From NCBI GenBank assembly GCA_965228955.1, contig OZ245848.1, positions 1,426,001 through 1,490,000 on the forward strand: a stretch of DNA of 64,000 nt, given 5' to 3'. Of this stretch, positions 7,321 through 17,298 are shown in pieces. Numbering within the stretch: the stretch's first letter is position 1; every line of letters starts with the position of its first letter. The position numbers were made by a program, and so were the translations under genes. This stretch comes from JANSWY01 sp965228955 (lineage in GTDB: Bacteria > Bacteroidota > Bacteroidia > Cytophagales > Cyclobacteriaceae). The notes below the pieces were generated by a model. That model saw only the letters and a program-made list of their open reading frames with translations, did not search any database and had not been told where the DNA came from.

Positions 7321-8868
7321 ATGGCTAAAAAAGCTACTAAACAAATCTCAATTGAAGAATCCCTTTGGAATACTGCCAATAAACTCAGGGGGAAAGTAGA
7401 ATCATCCGAATATAAACATGTAGTCCTGGGCCTGATCTTTCTGAAGTTTGCTGCTGATAAGTTTGAGGCACGGAGAAAGGAACTCGAGGAGGAGGGTAAG
7501 GAAAAATACCTGGAGATGAAAGAGTTCTACAACATGAAGAATATCTTTTTTCTTCCTCTTGAGGCGCGGTGGTCTTTTATCATGGAAAATGCCAAGCAGG
7601 AAGACATTGCGCTGAAGATAGATACTGCCCTGCATACAGTTGAGAAAAATAATCCTTCCCTGAAAGGTGCTTTGCCCGACAACTACTTCTCTCGCTTGGG
7701 CATGGATGAAAGTAAGTTGGGTGCGTTGCTGGATACCATTAACAACATAGACACCCTTGCGGACGAAAAAGAAGACATTGTAGGCCGGGTGTATGAATAC
7801 TTTCTGAGCAGATTTGCAGCAGCTGAAGGAAAAGGTGGAGGAGAATTCTATACCCCTAAATGTGTGGTAAACCTGATAGCAGAAATGCTGGAGCCCTACA
7901 AAGGAAAAATCTACGATCCCTGTTGTGGTTCCGGGGGGATGTTTGTGCAGTCCATAAAGTTTGTGGAGAGCCACAATGGGAATAAGAAAGACATCTCCGT
8001 CTATGGACAGGAATACACCGCTACTACTTACAAGCTTGCAAAGATGAACCTCGCCATACGGGGTATCTCAGCAAACTTGGGCGAAGTACCAGCAGACAGC
8101 TTCTTCAAAGACCAGCATCCCGACTTAAAAGCCGACTATATCATGGCCAATCCTCCCTTTAACCAAAGCGATTGGCGTGGCAAAAACGAACTGGTAGATG
8201 ACCCCCGATGGAAAGGCTATAATATACCTCCTGTAGGGAATGCCAACTATGCATGGATTATGCACATGATCTCCAAGCTTTCCGAGAAAGGCACAGCAGG
8301 ATTTGTGCTGGCCAATGGCTCTATGAGCTCTAACACCAGCGGAGAAGGAGAGCTACGAAGGACCATGATAGAAAATGATTTGGTGGACTGTATGATTGCT
8401 TTGCCTGGGCAGCTGTTTTATACAACACCAATTCCCGTTTGCCTGTGGTTTATGACTACATATAAAAAAGAAGATACAGAAAAGGGCTACCGTAATAGGG
8501 AGGGTGAGACACTCTTCATTGATGCACGGGAAATGGGTATTATGATTGACCGAGTACATAGAGAACTAACAGATGATGATCTTAAAGTTATAGCAAAAAC
8601 CTACCACGCCTGGAGAGGTGAAAAGAAGGATGGGGATTATGAAGATGTTCCGGGTTATTGTAAGGCTGCTAGTCTTAAAGAGATTGTCTCGAATAATTAT
8701 GTATTGACGCCAGGCAGATTTGTTGGGATGGCTGAATTAGAGGATGATGGGGTGCAGTTTGAGGAGAAGATGAAGAGGCTGACGGAGGAGCTGATGGAGC
8801 AAATGGAAAAAGGTCAAGGACTTGATACACAAATTAAAGAGAACCTTAGGGTTTTAGGATATGAATAA
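7321..8868 (+). CDS. hsdM: type I restriction-modification DNA methyltransferase subunit
   Basis: 515 aa, of normal length for the HsdM family. The N-terminal helical domain (ISIEESLWNTANKLRG...LGLIFLKFAADKFE) is typical. The SAM-binding motif I is YDPCCGSGGMFVQS, and the N6-adenine methyltransferase motif IV is NPPF (ADYIMANPPFNQ). The protein methylates adenine in the sequence chosen by HsdS and is needed for both modification and restriction. Its stop overlaps the hsdS start by 8 bp. The coding sequence is visibly richer in G+C than the flanking genes, which suggests a separate origin. Confidence 0.95.
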   Translation: MAKKATKQISIEESLWNTANKLRGKVESSEYKHVVLGLIFLKFAADKFEARRKELEEEGKEKYLEMKEFYNMKNIFFLPLEARWSFIMENAKQEDIALKIDTALHTVEKNNPSLKGALPDNYFSRLGMDESKLGALLDTINNIDTLADEKEDIVGRVYEYFLSRFAAAEGKGGGEFYTPKCVVNLIAEMLEPYKGKIYDPCCGSGGMFVQSIKFVESHNGNKKDISVYGQEYTATTYKLAKMNLAIRGISANLGEVPADSFFKDQHPDLKADYIMANPPFNQSDWRGKNELVDDPRWKGYNIPPVGNANYAWIMHMISKLSEKGTAGFVLANGSMSSNTSGEGELRRTMIENDLVDCMIALPGQLFYTTPIPVCLWFMTTYKKEDTEKGYRNREGETLFIDAREMGIMIDRVHRELTDDDLKVIAKTYHAWRGEKKDGDYEDVPGYCKAASLKEIVSNNYVLTPGRFVGMAELEDDGVQFEEKMKRLTEELMEQMEKGQGLDTQIKENLRVLGYE

Positions 8869-10228
8869 GGGTTGGGAAATTAAGCAGATGCATGATATTG
8901 CTGATATTGTAGATTCACGTCATAAAACCCCTAATTACTCGGACGTGGGATTTCCGATGGTGAGAGCAGTTGATATAAATAACGGTATATTGAACTTATC
9001 AGGAACAAGAAAAGTATCTGAGTTAGTATACAAAGATTTTTCAAAGGGTAGGAATCCTCAAATCGGTGATATTCTGATTTCAAGAGTAGGACATTATCTT
9101 GGTAAAGTAAGTTTTGTTTCAAGTTTAGATAAATTCTGCATGGGCCAGAATATTGCACTGATAATACCTGCTGAATCGAGTAAATTCCTATTCTATTTTT
9201 TAAAATCTCCATTTACTACGAATCAAATAGAAATGCAAAAAGTTGGTGCAGCACAGCCTACTTTGAGTTTGAAAAGCATAAAAGAATTACATGTTTACCT
9301 CCCTCCACTCCCAGAACAAAAAGCCATCGCCCACATCCTTGGAACCTTGGATGACAAAATAGAACTCAACCGCCAGATGAATGAAACACTGGAGGAGATG
9401 GCGCAGGTGTTGTTTAAGAGTTGGTTTGTAGACTTTGATCTGGTGATAGATAAAGCCCTGGCAGCAGGGAACGAAATCCCGGAATCCCTCCAAAAAAGAG
9501 CCAAACTCAGAAAGGAACTCGGCAACATACGCAAACCCCTCCCAGAACATATCCAAAAACTCTTCCCAGACCGCTTTGTATTTACCGAGGAGTTGGGTTG
9601 GGTGCCTGAGGGGTGGGAATCCGCAGTTATAGCTGATTTTGGAGACGTAATTGGAGGAGGCACTCCATCAACAAAGGTGCCTGAGTATTATTCAGAAAGT
9701 GAAATTCCATGGCTAAGCCCAAAAGATTTATCAGGATTTAAGTGGAAGTTTATTTCAAAAGGAGAAAAAGATATTTCTGAACTGGGTCTTGAGAAAAGTA
9801 GTGCAAGGCTATTACCTGAAGGAACAGTTTTGTTTTCATCCCGAGCTCCAATTGGGTATCTGGCGATTGCTAAAAATGAAGTTTCCACTAATCAAGGATT
9901 TAAATCCATTGTACCAGCGAAAAAAGAGTATACAAATTATCTTTTTTATTTCCTGAAATCGAATGTAGCATCCATTGAAGCTATTGCATCTGGATCAACA
10001 TTCAAGGAGATTTCAGGTAGTGCACTCAAAAATTATAGTCTTATTAAACCTGAAATTGGAGTTTTGAGACAATTTGAGAATCAAATTACTGATTTCAACA
10101 AGAAGTTCAATTTCATGCAAGAGCAATCTTCGGTTTTGACTTCCTTACGTGATTCTCTGGTTCCCAAACTTATTTCAGGAGAACTTCGAGTCCCTGAAGC
10201 TGAAAAACTAATCACAGATCATGTCTAA
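8861..10228 (+). CDS. hsdS: type I restriction specificity subunit
   Basis: 455 aa with the usual two target-recognition domains: TRD1 at about residues 1-150, a conserved helical spacer at about 150-240 (LPPLPEQKAIAHILGTLDDK and following), TRD2 at about 245-400, and a short second helical region at the end. It sets the bipartite DNA target of the complex. Start and stop overlap hsdM and hsdR by 8 bp each, so the three are one operon. The two TRDs are AT-rich while the central spacer is clearly GC-richer and uses other codons, a mosaic expected when TRDs are exchanged by recombination. Confidence 0.95.
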   Translation: MNKGWEIKQMHDIADIVDSRHKTPNYSDVGFPMVRAVDINNGILNLSGTRKVSELVYKDFSKGRNPQIGDILISRVGHYLGKVSFVSSLDKFCMGQNIALIIPAESSKFLFYFLKSPFTTNQIEMQKVGAAQPTLSLKSIKELHVYLPPLPEQKAIAHILGTLDDKIELNRQMNETLEEMAQVLFKSWFVDFDLVIDKALAAGNEIPESLQKRAKLRKELGNIRKPLPEHIQKLFPDRFVFTEELGWVPEGWESAVIADFGDVIGGGTPSTKVPEYYSESEIPWLSPKDLSGFKWKFISKGEKDISELGLEKSSARLLPEGTVLFSSRAPIGYLAIAKNEVSTNQGFKSIVPAKKEYTNYLFYFLKSNVASIEAIASGSTFKEISGSALKNYSLIKPEIGVLRQFENQITDFNKKFNFMQEQSSVLTSLRDSLVPKLISGELRVPEAEKLITDHV

Positions 10229-13200
10229 ATCCACTTCCAAATATGATGAAGCCTCACTGGAAGATAGTTTTGTAGGACTACTACAGGAACAAGGATATGA
10301 CTACCTGACAGGAAATGAAGTGCGAGATCAGTATGGTGTCCAGCAGCCTGAAGTGAAATATGGGCACAAAGTCTCAGGTGAAGTGCTTATCAGGCAAGAC
10401 CTGGAAGACTTTTTGCATAAGCAATACAAAGCTGATAACATCACCTCCCAGGAAATAGAACGCATCATCAGAGACCTGGAAAACCTTCCGGCTTCAGACC
10501 TATATGAGACTAATAAAACCATTCATCACTACATATCCGCTGGTGAGAATTTCAAAAGGGATGATTTCAAAGAAAAAGATATCCATGTCCAGCTTATAGA
10601 TTATGAGAATCCAGCTAATAATACCTTTCGGGTAGTCAGCCAGCTGGCTATTGAAGATTTAGAATATCGCATCCCGGATGTCATTCTGTATATCAATGGA
10701 CTACCCTTGGTATTGATAGAACTTAAATCAGCCATCCGGGAAGAAGCTACCGTTTTCAATGCTTTTGAGCAGGTCACCATTAGATATCGCAGAGACTTGC
10801 CTGAGTTGATGAAATACAATGCTATTAGTGTGATCAGTGATGGTGTAAATTCAAAGGCGGGCTCTATGTTTGCCTACTATGAGTTTTTCTACTCCTGGAA
10901 AAAGGTCACTGGTGAGGAATCAGTGGAGAAAGAAGGTATAGACAGCACATACACACTTATCCAGGGAATGCTCAAACCAGCGCGTTTACTGGATATCATT
11001 CAGAACTTTATCTTCTTCCCGGATACCAGTAAAAAGGAAACCAAAATCCTTTGTCGGTACCCACAGTACTACGCCACCCGCAAGCTTTTCGAAAATGTAA
11101 AAGCACACCTAAAACCGCAAGGTGATGGAAAAGGGGGTACGTACTTTGGCGCTACCGGATGTGGGAAAAGTTACACCATGATGTTTCTTGCCCGCTTGCT
11201 TATGCGCAGCAAGCACCTTTCCAGTCCCACCATAGTTCTCATCACAGACCGCACAGACCTGGATGAGCAGCTTTCAGGGCAGTTTGAAGGAGCCAAGACT
11301 TACATAGGGGATAACATGATAAAATCCGTGGAGAGTCGCCAAAACCTAAGAGAACTACTCCAGGGCAGGAGTTCCGGAGGTGTTTTTCTCACCACCATTC
11401 ACAAGTTTACAGAAGATACTCAGCTCCTTACAGATAGGCCCAATGTCATTTGTATTTCAGATGAAGCCCACAGAAGCCAGGTCAACCTGGATCAGAAAGT
11501 GAAGGTCACTGAAAAAGGTGTGAAGAAATCTTATGGTTTTGCCAAATATCTGCATGATTCCCTGCCCAATGCCACGTATGTTGGATTCACAGGCACCCCG
11601 GTAGATGCTACACTGGATGTTTTTGGTCCCATAGTAGATGCCTACACCATGAATGAGTCGGTCTCAGATGAAATTACCGTCAGGATCGTATATGAAGGCC
11701 GGGCAGCCAAAGTAATTCTGGACAATGAAAAGCTACAAGAGGTAGAGCGCTATTATGATGAGGCAGCTGAGGCAGGTGCCAGTGAGTACCAAATAGAGGA
11801 AAGCAAGAAAGCCACTACCAAAATGAACATGATCATTGGAGATCGTGACAGGCTTAAAGCAGTTGCAGATGATTTTGTACATCACTATGAAGAAAGGATA
11901 TCAGAAGGCGCTACCGTAAAAGGGAAAGCTATGTTTGTGTGCTCCAGCAGGGACATTGCCTATGAACTCTACAAACTCATCCTGGAACTTCGTCCAGAGT
12001 GGGAAGAGATTAAAACAGCAGAGGAAGGTGCCATCCTCACAGACAAGGAAAAGAAACTTCTCAAGCCAATGGCCAGGGTAAATATGGTGATGACCCGAGG
12101 CAAGGATGATCCTAAAGAGCTATATGATCTACTGGGTACCAAAGAGTACAAGCAGGAATTGGATCGCCAGTTCAAAGAACCCAAATCCAATTTCAAGATC
12201 GCCATAGTAGTAGACATGTGGCTTACTGGTTTTGATGTGCCTTTCCTGGATACCATGTACATAGACAAACCCATCCAGAAGCATACCCTTATCCAGACCA
12301 TTTCCAGGGTAAACAGAAAATTTGAAGGCAAAGACAAAGGTTTGGTAGTGGATTACATCGGGATCAAACGTCAGATGAACCAGGCCCTAGCCATGTACTC
12401 CAAAGAAGACGAGCAAAACTTTGAAGACATACAGCAATCTATTACCGTGGTGAGGGATATGCTGGACATCTTGTCGAAGTACTTCCATAAGTTTGATAGT
12501 TCGCTTTATTTCTCAGGTAATTCTGTTGAGCAACTGGAGACTCTCAATAAGGCCTCAGAATTTGTACAGCTCACCCAGCAGCAGGAAAAGCGTTTTATGG
12601 ATTTAGTAAAGCGGCTAAAGGCCTCCTATGACATTTGCTGTGGTAATGAGACTTTTACAGATGAAGAAAGAGACCAGGTACATTTTTACCTGGCTGTACG
12701 CTCCATTGTCTTCAAGCTCACCAAAGGCAATGCCCCGGATACTGCCCAGATGAACATCAAAGTCAGGGAAATGATCCAGGAAGCCATCCGTAGTGATGGT
12801 GTGGAAGAGATCTTCAAACTAGGAGATGACCAAACCACCCAGATAGACCTTTTTGATAAGGACTACATGGAAAAAATAGACCGCATCAAACTCCCCAACA
12901 CCAAGATCAAACTCCTGCAGCAGTTGCTCAAAAAAGCCATAGGAGACCTCAAAAAAACCAACAGAGCCAGGGGTATAGATTTTACGGAGAAGTTTGAATT
13001 ACTAGTAGAGAAATATAACGAGCGAAAGGAGCAAGATACACTAGAAGGCAGAGTCTATGAAGAAATGGCAGAAAGCCTCACCGAGATGATCATCGCCATC
13101 AAAGAAGCTTACTCAGAGGGAGACGAACTAGGCATCTCCTTCGAAGAAAAAGCCTTCTATGACATCCTCAAAGACCTGACTCACAAATACGATTTTGAAT

Positions 13201-13421
13201 ACCCGGAAGACAAACTCATCCCACTAGCCCAAGCGGTCAAAAATGTAGTAGACGACAAAGCCAAATACACAGACTGGAGCAAGAGAGATGACATAAAAGC
13301 AGAACTAAAAGTAGACCTGATTCTCTTGTTAGGAGAACATGATTACCCACCTGTGGACCGGGATGAAGTGTACGAGGAGATCTTTCAGCAGGCGGAGAAT
13401 TTTAAACGGTATAGTGGGTAA
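10221..13421 (+). CDS. hsdR: type I restriction endonuclease/translocase subunit
   Basis: 1066 aa, full length. The N-terminal nuclease domain has the PD-(D/E)XK pattern PDVILYINGLPLVLIELK. The SF2 motor follows: Walker A-like GATGCGKS, the DEAH box in ICISDEAHRSQ, and motif III/VI regions (YVGFTGTP; HTLIQTISRVNRKFEGK). The C-terminal helical part binds the methyltransferase. The enzyme translocates unmethylated DNA and cuts it at a distance. It overlaps hsdS by 8 bp and is followed after 33 bp by mcrB, so all restriction genes may share transcripts. No disruption is seen. Confidence 0.95.
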   Translation: MSKSTSKYDEASLEDSFVGLLQEQGYDYLTGNEVRDQYGVQQPEVKYGHKVSGEVLIRQDLEDFLHKQYKADNITSQEIERIIRDLENLPASDLYETNKTIHHYISAGENFKRDDFKEKDIHVQLIDYENPANNTFRVVSQLAIEDLEYRIPDVILYINGLPLVLIELKSAIREEATVFNAFEQVTIRYRRDLPELMKYNAISVISDGVNSKAGSMFAYYEFFYSWKKVTGEESVEKEGIDSTYTLIQGMLKPARLLDIIQNFIFFPDTSKKETKILCRYPQYYATRKLFENVKAHLKPQGDGKGGTYFGATGCGKSYTMMFLARLLMRSKHLSSPTIVLITDRTDLDEQLSGQFEGAKTYIGDNMIKSVESRQNLRELLQGRSSGGVFLTTIHKFTEDTQLLTDRPNVICISDEAHRSQVNLDQKVKVTEKGVKKSYGFAKYLHDSLPNATYVGFTGTPVDATLDVFGPIVDAYTMNESVSDEITVRIVYEGRAAKVILDNEKLQEVERYYDEAAEAGASEYQIEESKKATTKMNMIIGDRDRLKAVADDFVHHYEERISEGATVKGKAMFVCSSRDIAYELYKLILELRPEWEEIKTAEEGAILTDKEKKLLKPMARVNMVMTRGKDDPKELYDLLGTKEYKQELDRQFKEPKSNFKIAIVVDMWLTGFDVPFLDTMYIDKPIQKHTLIQTISRVNRKFEGKDKGLVVDYIGIKRQMNQALAMYSKEDEQNFEDIQQSITVVRDMLDILSKYFHKFDSSLYFSGNSVEQLETLNKASEFVQLTQQQEKRFMDLVKRLKASYDICCGNETFTDEERDQVHFYLAVRSIVFKLTKGNAPDTAQMNIKVREMIQEAIRSDGVEEIFKLGDDQTTQIDLFDKDYMEKIDRIKLPNTKIKLLQQLLKKAIGDLKKTNRARGIDFTEKFELLVEKYNERKEQDTLEGRVYEEMAESLTEMIIAIKEAYSEGDELGISFEEKAFYDILKDLTHKYDFEYPEDKLIPLAQAVKNVVDDKAKYTDWSKRDDIKAELKVDLILLLGEHDYPPVDRDEVYEEIFQQAENFKRYSG

Positions 13422-13454
13422 TAGAATTGAGTAATTTTTTTAAAGCCTGAATTT

Positions 13455-16034
13455 ATGAAAGACAATCCCAATAGCGAAGAGAAGGAACAGTTACTTCATG
13501 CTTTCGAGGAAAAGTGGCCATTAAAGTCGTTAAGTGAAATGACTCTAGTAAAATATGCGCTTGGAGGAGAAAACTATAAAGATTCTTTCAGTTATTGGGT
13601 AGAAACTGAAGCGGATGCTCTAGGTTCCGTAGGAGGTATTGGTGGAGGAGGAAGCTTTAAGCACGGGATATTTGTGAGTCAGAAATCTTACGATGATACT
13701 AAAAACCTAAGTGATCATCATTACGCTTGGTCTAGAAAATATGGTGACAACTCCTCGGAGGCTTTTGAGCAAATAAAATTGTTACTAATCCAAGTTGCAC
13801 AAGCAGCAAAAGAGGGAAATTGGGAAGCTATAGATCAGATTGACTTTTACAATCCAGTTAAATGGAAGTGGGCTTTCCTCTATTCCAACAGACGACTTTT
13901 TCCAGTTTACAAGAAAGAAGCATTGCAAATAGCAGCCAATGAACTAGGCTATACAAAATCAAATGCATCTTATCCTGAACTATACGATTATTTGATTTCA
14001 CAACAGCGTGAAGAAGAAAGTTGTTTTGATTTAGGTGCTAGATTATGGTCAATTTATCTTGATAACGTCCCTGTGAATTATTACATCTTAGGATCAAAAT
14101 ATGGAGAAAACGCAGATATAGACGTTTTTCCAAAAATGTTTGATCGTAATGTTATTGCAACGGGTTTTGCATCTGGATATGACCTTGAACCTTATGTGGG
14201 CAAGACACAAAAAGATATAATCGCTTATCTGGAATCGAAAGATGAGCCTAGTAATTCCTATAATGCTCTGAAATACTTTCTCAATATAAAGCCTGGAGAT
14301 AAAATTGCTGTCAAGGCGGACGGAAGTCCGAAAGGTAAGAAAGCATTCCTTTCCATCATTGGTATTGCTGAGGCTATAGGGGATGAAAATTATTATGAAC
14401 ATGATCCAGGTGACTTAGGACACACGATAAAAGTAAAATGGATTAAAGCTCCTGTATACAAAGAGTTTGAGCTAGGATATGGGAGAACTATTCATAAGCT
14501 AAACGATAAAAGTGTTATTGATCAAATATTCAAATCAGAATACATAACTGTTCCCATGAGTGAAACCAAAGAACACATTGATCCAGCTACAATTCAAAAT
14601 AACTCACTGAATCAAATATTGTATGGGCCTCCAGGAACCGGAAAAACTTACAATACAATTGATATTGCCGTTAGAATTGCTGATCCAAATGGATACTCTA
14701 CAGAACATTCCCTTAATGAAAAACTATTCAATGCACTAGTTGAAAAGGGACAAATCGTCTTCACTACATTCCATCAAAGCATGAGCTATGAGGATTTTAT
14801 CGAAGGGATAAAACCATTGGAAATGGATGGTGGAATAACCTACCGAGTAGTTGATGGTCTATTTAAGCAAATTGCAAATCGCGCAACCTACAGCCTCTTC
14901 AAAGAAGATGATCAATCAGATATTGATAAACATGAGTATTTTGATGAGCTATTCGAGAAATTCTTAATCGATCTACAAAACAGAATAGATGAATCTGAAG
15001 ATATTCTGAGACTTCCATTAAAATCAAAAGGGTATAATTTAAAGATACTTTCAATAGATGATGACAAGATCTTAACCCAAGGTGGTACAGCTGAAAATAG
15101 TGCGAATGTTGAAAAAGAGAAAATCAGACTATTGTTCAATAAGTTTGAAAAAATCTCAGACATCCAAAATGTGGTAGAAGATATTAGAGGAGTGGGGCCT
15201 GGTTTGGGGTGGTCATCAAACTACTATGGCATATTTAAGGCACTAAAGGAATTTGAAAGCACATCAGATTTAAGTAAATCTTCTTTTAGAAAGGAAGTGG
15301 ATTCAATAAAGTATGAGGACGTAAAGTCGTTTATTGCCAATTTAAATCCAAAGCAGCAAACCTCACTTAAAATTGAAAAGGACATCATCAAAAATTATGT
15401 CCTGATTATTGATGAGGTGAACAGGGGAAATGTTTCTTCCATTTTTGGAGAGCTAATTACACTGATCGAGCAAAATAAAAGGTTGGGAGGCACAGAAAGT
15501 AGGGTAGCGAAATTACCTTATAGTAAGTCTTATTTTGGTGTGCCAGCTAACCTGTATATCATAGGCACAATGAATACTGCTGATAGAAGTGTAGAAGCTC
15601 TGGATAGTGCATTGAGAAGACGTTTTGATTTTGCGGAAATAGCACCAAATTCCAAAATTGTGGAAGATGTTACGATAGATGGAGTCAACCTAAGAAAGGT
15701 ATTTGACACGATAAATAACCGGATTGAATTCTTAAAAGATGAGGACCACACGATGGGGCACGCCTATTATATGAATGTTAAAACCCCGGCAGATTTAGCG
15801 AATACCTTCAATCGGAATATTGTTCCACTTCTTAAAGAGTACTTCTTCAATGACTATGGAAAAATTCAGTTGATCCTTGGGAAAGGATTTGTAAAAAAGG
15901 GAATAGAATTGGACCAAAATCTATTTGCGGAATCAGATATTGATGTTTTACCACAGGATACTTTTGAATTTATGCCAATTAAGGCATCCAACGTAGTATC
16001 CGCGTTGAAGAAAACCCTGAAGCAAGGTGAGTAG
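13455..16034 (+). CDS. mcrB: McrB-type modification-dependent restriction GTPase with EVE-like reader domain
   Basis: 859 aa. Residues of about 1-190 are a helical region often found in front of McrB GTPases. Residues of about 210-350 (NYYILGSKYG... FLNIKPGDKIAVKADGSP... GIAEAIGD) look like an EVE/PUA-type domain, a fold that reads modified bases. The AAA+ GTPase follows, with Walker A GPPGTGKT at 391-398, Walker B YVLIIDEVNRG, the McrB signature MNTADRS and the arginine-rich DSALRRRFDF. McrB rings bind modified DNA and drive McrC. It overlaps mcrC by 8 bp. Confidence 0.9.
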   Translation: MKDNPNSEEKEQLLHAFEEKWPLKSLSEMTLVKYALGGENYKDSFSYWVETEADALGSVGGIGGGGSFKHGIFVSQKSYDDTKNLSDHHYAWSRKYGDNSSEAFEQIKLLLIQVAQAAKEGNWEAIDQIDFYNPVKWKWAFLYSNRRLFPVYKKEALQIAANELGYTKSNASYPELYDYLISQQREEESCFDLGARLWSIYLDNVPVNYYILGSKYGENADIDVFPKMFDRNVIATGFASGYDLEPYVGKTQKDIIAYLESKDEPSNSYNALKYFLNIKPGDKIAVKADGSPKGKKAFLSIIGIAEAIGDENYYEHDPGDLGHTIKVKWIKAPVYKEFELGYGRTIHKLNDKSVIDQIFKSEYITVPMSETKEHIDPATIQNNSLNQILYGPPGTGKTYNTIDIAVRIADPNGYSTEHSLNEKLFNALVEKGQIVFTTFHQSMSYEDFIEGIKPLEMDGGITYRVVDGLFKQIANRATYSLFKEDDQSDIDKHEYFDELFEKFLIDLQNRIDESEDILRLPLKSKGYNLKILSIDDDKILTQGGTAENSANVEKEKIRLLFNKFEKISDIQNVVEDIRGVGPGLGWSSNYYGIFKALKEFESTSDLSKSSFRKEVDSIKYEDVKSFIANLNPKQQTSLKIEKDIIKNYVLIIDEVNRGNVSSIFGELITLIEQNKRLGGTESRVAKLPYSKSYFGVPANLYIIGTMNTADRSVEALDSALRRRFDFAEIAPNSKIVEDVTIDGVNLRKVFDTINNRIEFLKDEDHTMGHAYYMNVKTPADLANTFNRNIVPLLKEYFFNDYGKIQLILGKGFVKKGIELDQNLFAESDIDVLPQDTFEFMPIKASNVVSALKKTLKQGE

Positions 16035-17298
16035 CACCAAGACGATACAAGTCTTTGAGTGGTCATCATTGAAAGTAGGAGAGTCTTTTCAAGGAGTCAC
16101 TTTTACCCAAAAACATCTAGATGCACTAGGTAAGTATGAACTGAGCAGTCCAAACACGTCTTATTTCAAGACGCTGATCAACCAGGTAAGGTTCAATCAA
16201 TATGTTGGGGTAATCAAAGTAGGAGAACTTACCATTGAAGTATTACCCAAAACAGACAAACACGAACTCAGCAAATCTCAATGGCAGGATATTTTGTTGC
16301 AAATGCTATTCAGAGCTTTAAGTTTAGATTTAAAAACTACTACTCAAGCGGATATAAGCATTCGACAAAAACATGTGCTTGATAGCTACATTTTTCTCTT
16401 CCTGCAAGAAGTGGAAAAACTGATTCATCAGGGTCTAGTGAAGAAATACAGAAAGAACAGAAGTAATCAGACATCATTGAAGGGCAAGCTACTTGTTGGG
16501 AAGCAAGTGACTAGGAATGCAACTCATGCGGAAAGGTTTTATGTAGAGCATACTGTCTATGACCAAGACAATATATTCAATTTTCTCCTGCAAGCTACAT
16601 TAGAGTGCATCTTGCAAATTGGTACTCTTGAAGCTCTAAAAGAAGCCCAATCTTTACTGCTCTTTTTCCCAGAGTGTGTAAACAGACCCGTCACCCAAAG
16701 AACTTTTGAATCATTAGTTTATGATCGAAAAACCAAGGATTACGAGCGAGCCATTGAATTAGCCAGAATCATTCTTCTCAATTATCACCCTGATATAAAA
16801 GCAGGAAAAAATACCATCCTGGCAATTATGTTTGATATGAACTATTTGTGGGAGTCTTTTATTTACTATGCATTAAGAAAAGCAGGAGCAAAAAAAGGTA
16901 TTAAAGTCACCGCTAAAAGAAGAAAACCATTTTGGAGACCAGAGAAAGGATATACAGTTAGCATCGTACCGGATATTCTAGTGGAGTTTAAAGGCGAAAA
17001 CTATATAATCGATACCAAATGGAAATACAAATCCAGACCATCTGTTGAAGATTTGAGGCAGTTATTTGCGTACGGGCAGTATTTTGATGCACCACAGACT
17101 TTCCTACTATATCCAGATAATCAAATTGAAAAAAAAGTAAGAGTTAAGTCTGGAGTATTTAAAGAACCGGAGAGTAACATCTACCAAGAAGGCGACTTTC
17201 AATGTGGCTTACTATTTGTAGATCCAATTGAAGATGGGAAACTGAATGAGAATATAGGAGAAGAAATCTTATCAAAACTAAAAATGGGTTTACGATGA
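16027..17298 (+). CDS. mcrC: McrC-type restriction nuclease subunit
   Basis: 423 aa from a GTG start inside the end of mcrB. The N-terminal domain carries the McrC-family pattern (GVIKVGELTIEVLPKTDKHE, then WQDILLQML). The nuclease core is PD-(D/E)XK: VPDILVEFKGENYIIDTKWK, followed by DLRQLFAYGQYF. Together with McrB it cuts DNA carrying modified bases. Its stop is overlapped by the next gene (ATGA), tying that protein to the McrBC unit. Confidence 0.9.
   Translation: MSSTKTIQVFEWSSLKVGESFQGVTFTQKHLDALGKYELSSPNTSYFKTLINQVRFNQYVGVIKVGELTIEVLPKTDKHELSKSQWQDILLQMLFRALSLDLKTTTQADISIRQKHVLDSYIFLFLQEVEKLIHQGLVKKYRKNRSNQTSLKGKLLVGKQVTRNATHAERFYVEHTVYDQDNIFNFLLQATLECILQIGTLEALKEAQSLLLFFPECVNRPVTQRTFESLVYDRKTKDYERAIELARIILLNYHPDIKAGKNTILAIMFDMNYLWESFIYYALRKAGAKKGIKVTAKRRKPFWRPEKGYTVSIVPDILVEFKGENYIIDTKWKYKSRPSVEDLRQLFAYGQYFDAPQTFLLYPDNQIEKKVRVKSGVFKEPESNIYQEGDFQCGLLFVDPIEDGKLNENIGEEILSKLKMGLR

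Noticed and set aside
7187..7399. 70-aa plus-strand frame before hsdM
   Set aside because: It runs 79 bp into hsdM in another frame, has no family match and unlikely composition; hsdM has a clear start of its own.
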